From: Sulfurovaceae bacterium
Lineage (GTDB): Bacteria > Campylobacterota > Campylobacteria > Campylobacterales > Sulfurovaceae
Direction of reading: 5' to 3'
Assembly (NCBI GenBank): GCA_029933395.1
Contig: JAOZOG010000124.1
Location: 1-6,186, forward strand
DNA length: 6,186 bases
In this document: positions 5,723 through 6,186 of the stretch, piece after piece
Layout: each line of letters starts with the position of its first letter
Numbering within the stretch: position 1 is the first letter of the stretch
Notes under the pieces: generated by a model
Seen by the model: only the letters and a program-made list of their open reading frames with translations
Told to the model about the DNA's origin: nothing
The model's database searches: none
Translations under genes and position numbers: made by a program

Positions 5723-6186
5723 CTATTTTACCAGTAGAAGATAGCGTTTGAGAAGCTCCAGATTTTCACATCCGAGACTGCTTCCCATATCGCAGGATTT
5801 TTGATAGTAGTATTGCGCTTTCTCGTCGCTCTGTTCGACCTCTTCGCCCTCTTCATAGATTACGCCAAGATTTGAGCAACCGATGGCATTGCCATATTTA
5901 CAGGCAAGTTCGAAATATTTTCTGGCGATACGGTAGCTTTGCATAACACCCTTGCCCTGATCATACATATACCCGGCATGGTTGCATCCGTAGGGGTCTC
6001 CCAGCATACAGGCTTCGTAATGAAGCATAATCGCATCTCCATATTTCCCGGCCTGATAGTACCTCATTCCCAGCAGATCGAGCTCTGTACCCGGGCCTAT
6101 ATAGGAGTAGGTATATTCATAGACACACCCCTGATGCTGTTTGGGCATAATCGCTCCCGCCGATGCGATGAGTGTCAATAGTGCCA
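5723..6186 (-). CDS. Secreted Sel1-like (Hcp-type) repeat protein, N-terminus cut by window edge
   Basis: The open frame runs off the right edge, and at least 153 residues are visible. The first codons read ALLTLIASAGAIMP, the hydrophobic end of a likely signal peptide, so the TTG at 6178 is not the start; the true start is at or beyond the edge. Numbering from the 6178 codon, about three Sel1-like helical repeats of 36 residues follow. Each carries a C-x7-C pair: C57/C65 (ACMLGDPYGC), C93/C101 (ACKYGNAIGC) and C129/C137 (SCDMGSSLGC), exactly 36 residues apart. This is the pattern of Helicobacter cysteine-rich proteins, in which each pair forms a disulfide in the periplasm or outside the cell. 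Such proteins are protein-binding scaffolds; some H. pylori members bind beta-lactams. An extra C18 is not in a clear lipobox. The short C-terminal tail is LLKRYLLLVK. Confidence 0.88.
   Translation of the reverse strand, partial: ALLTLIASAGAIMPKQHQGCVYEYTYSYIGPGTELDLLGMRYYQAGKYGDAIMLHYEACMLGDPYGCNHAGYMYDQGKGVMQSYRIARKYFELACKYGNAIGCSNLGVIYEEGEEVEQSDEKAQYYYQKSCDMGSSLGCENLELLKRYLLLVK

Overview
The window looks like a piece of a free-living Campylobacterota (epsilonproteobacterial) chromosome, plausibly Sulfurovum-like. This is an inference from four things: the mix of genes, moderate GC, many near-perfect TATAAT -10 boxes without clear -35 boxes, and a secreted cysteine-paired Sel1 repeat protein of the Helicobacter Hcp type. 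No rRNA, tRNA, CRISPR array, insertion sequence or phage gene is visible. Eight protein genes are supported; the two at the window edges are incomplete.

Layout, left to right. Positions 1-896 (minus) hold a class I-type polyphosphate kinase 2, cut at the left edge only at its extreme C-terminus. A 154-base divergent promoter region separates it from tatD (1051-1821, plus), a metal-dependent nuclease. tatD converges with a block of four minus-strand genes. In transcription order these are an unrecognised 109-residue protein (4243-3914), the tRNA pseudouridine synthase truD (3875-2775), a small cysteine-rich putative metal-binding protein overlapping truD by ATGA (2778-2341), and a hemerythrin-like four-helix protein (2274-1840) that seems to have its own promoter. 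A second divergent promoter region (4244-4408) separates this block from a membrane-bound GGDEF diguanylate cyclase (4409-5308, plus, TTG start). About 414 bases without a convincing gene follow (5309-5722), possibly a decayed coding remnant. The window ends in the C-terminal part of a secreted Sel1/Hcp-like repeat protein (minus, running off the right edge).

The genes do not form one pathway. They are housekeeping (tatD, truD), energy or stress phosphate metabolism (ppk2), signalling (diguanylate cyclase) and small accessory proteins. The most striking non-coding pattern is that the two divergent promoter regions share one architecture: an AGGAGTATAAT promoter facing one way and a TTTGGATATAAT promoter facing the other, 56 and 59 bases apart. 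The second region also carries two dyad symmetries that look like operators. A 10-pair hairpin covers the truD start codon. I saw no evidence of a complete new defence, mobile or biosynthetic system. The best leads are the unknown 109-residue protein, the truD-coupled cysteine-rich protein and these regulatory structures.
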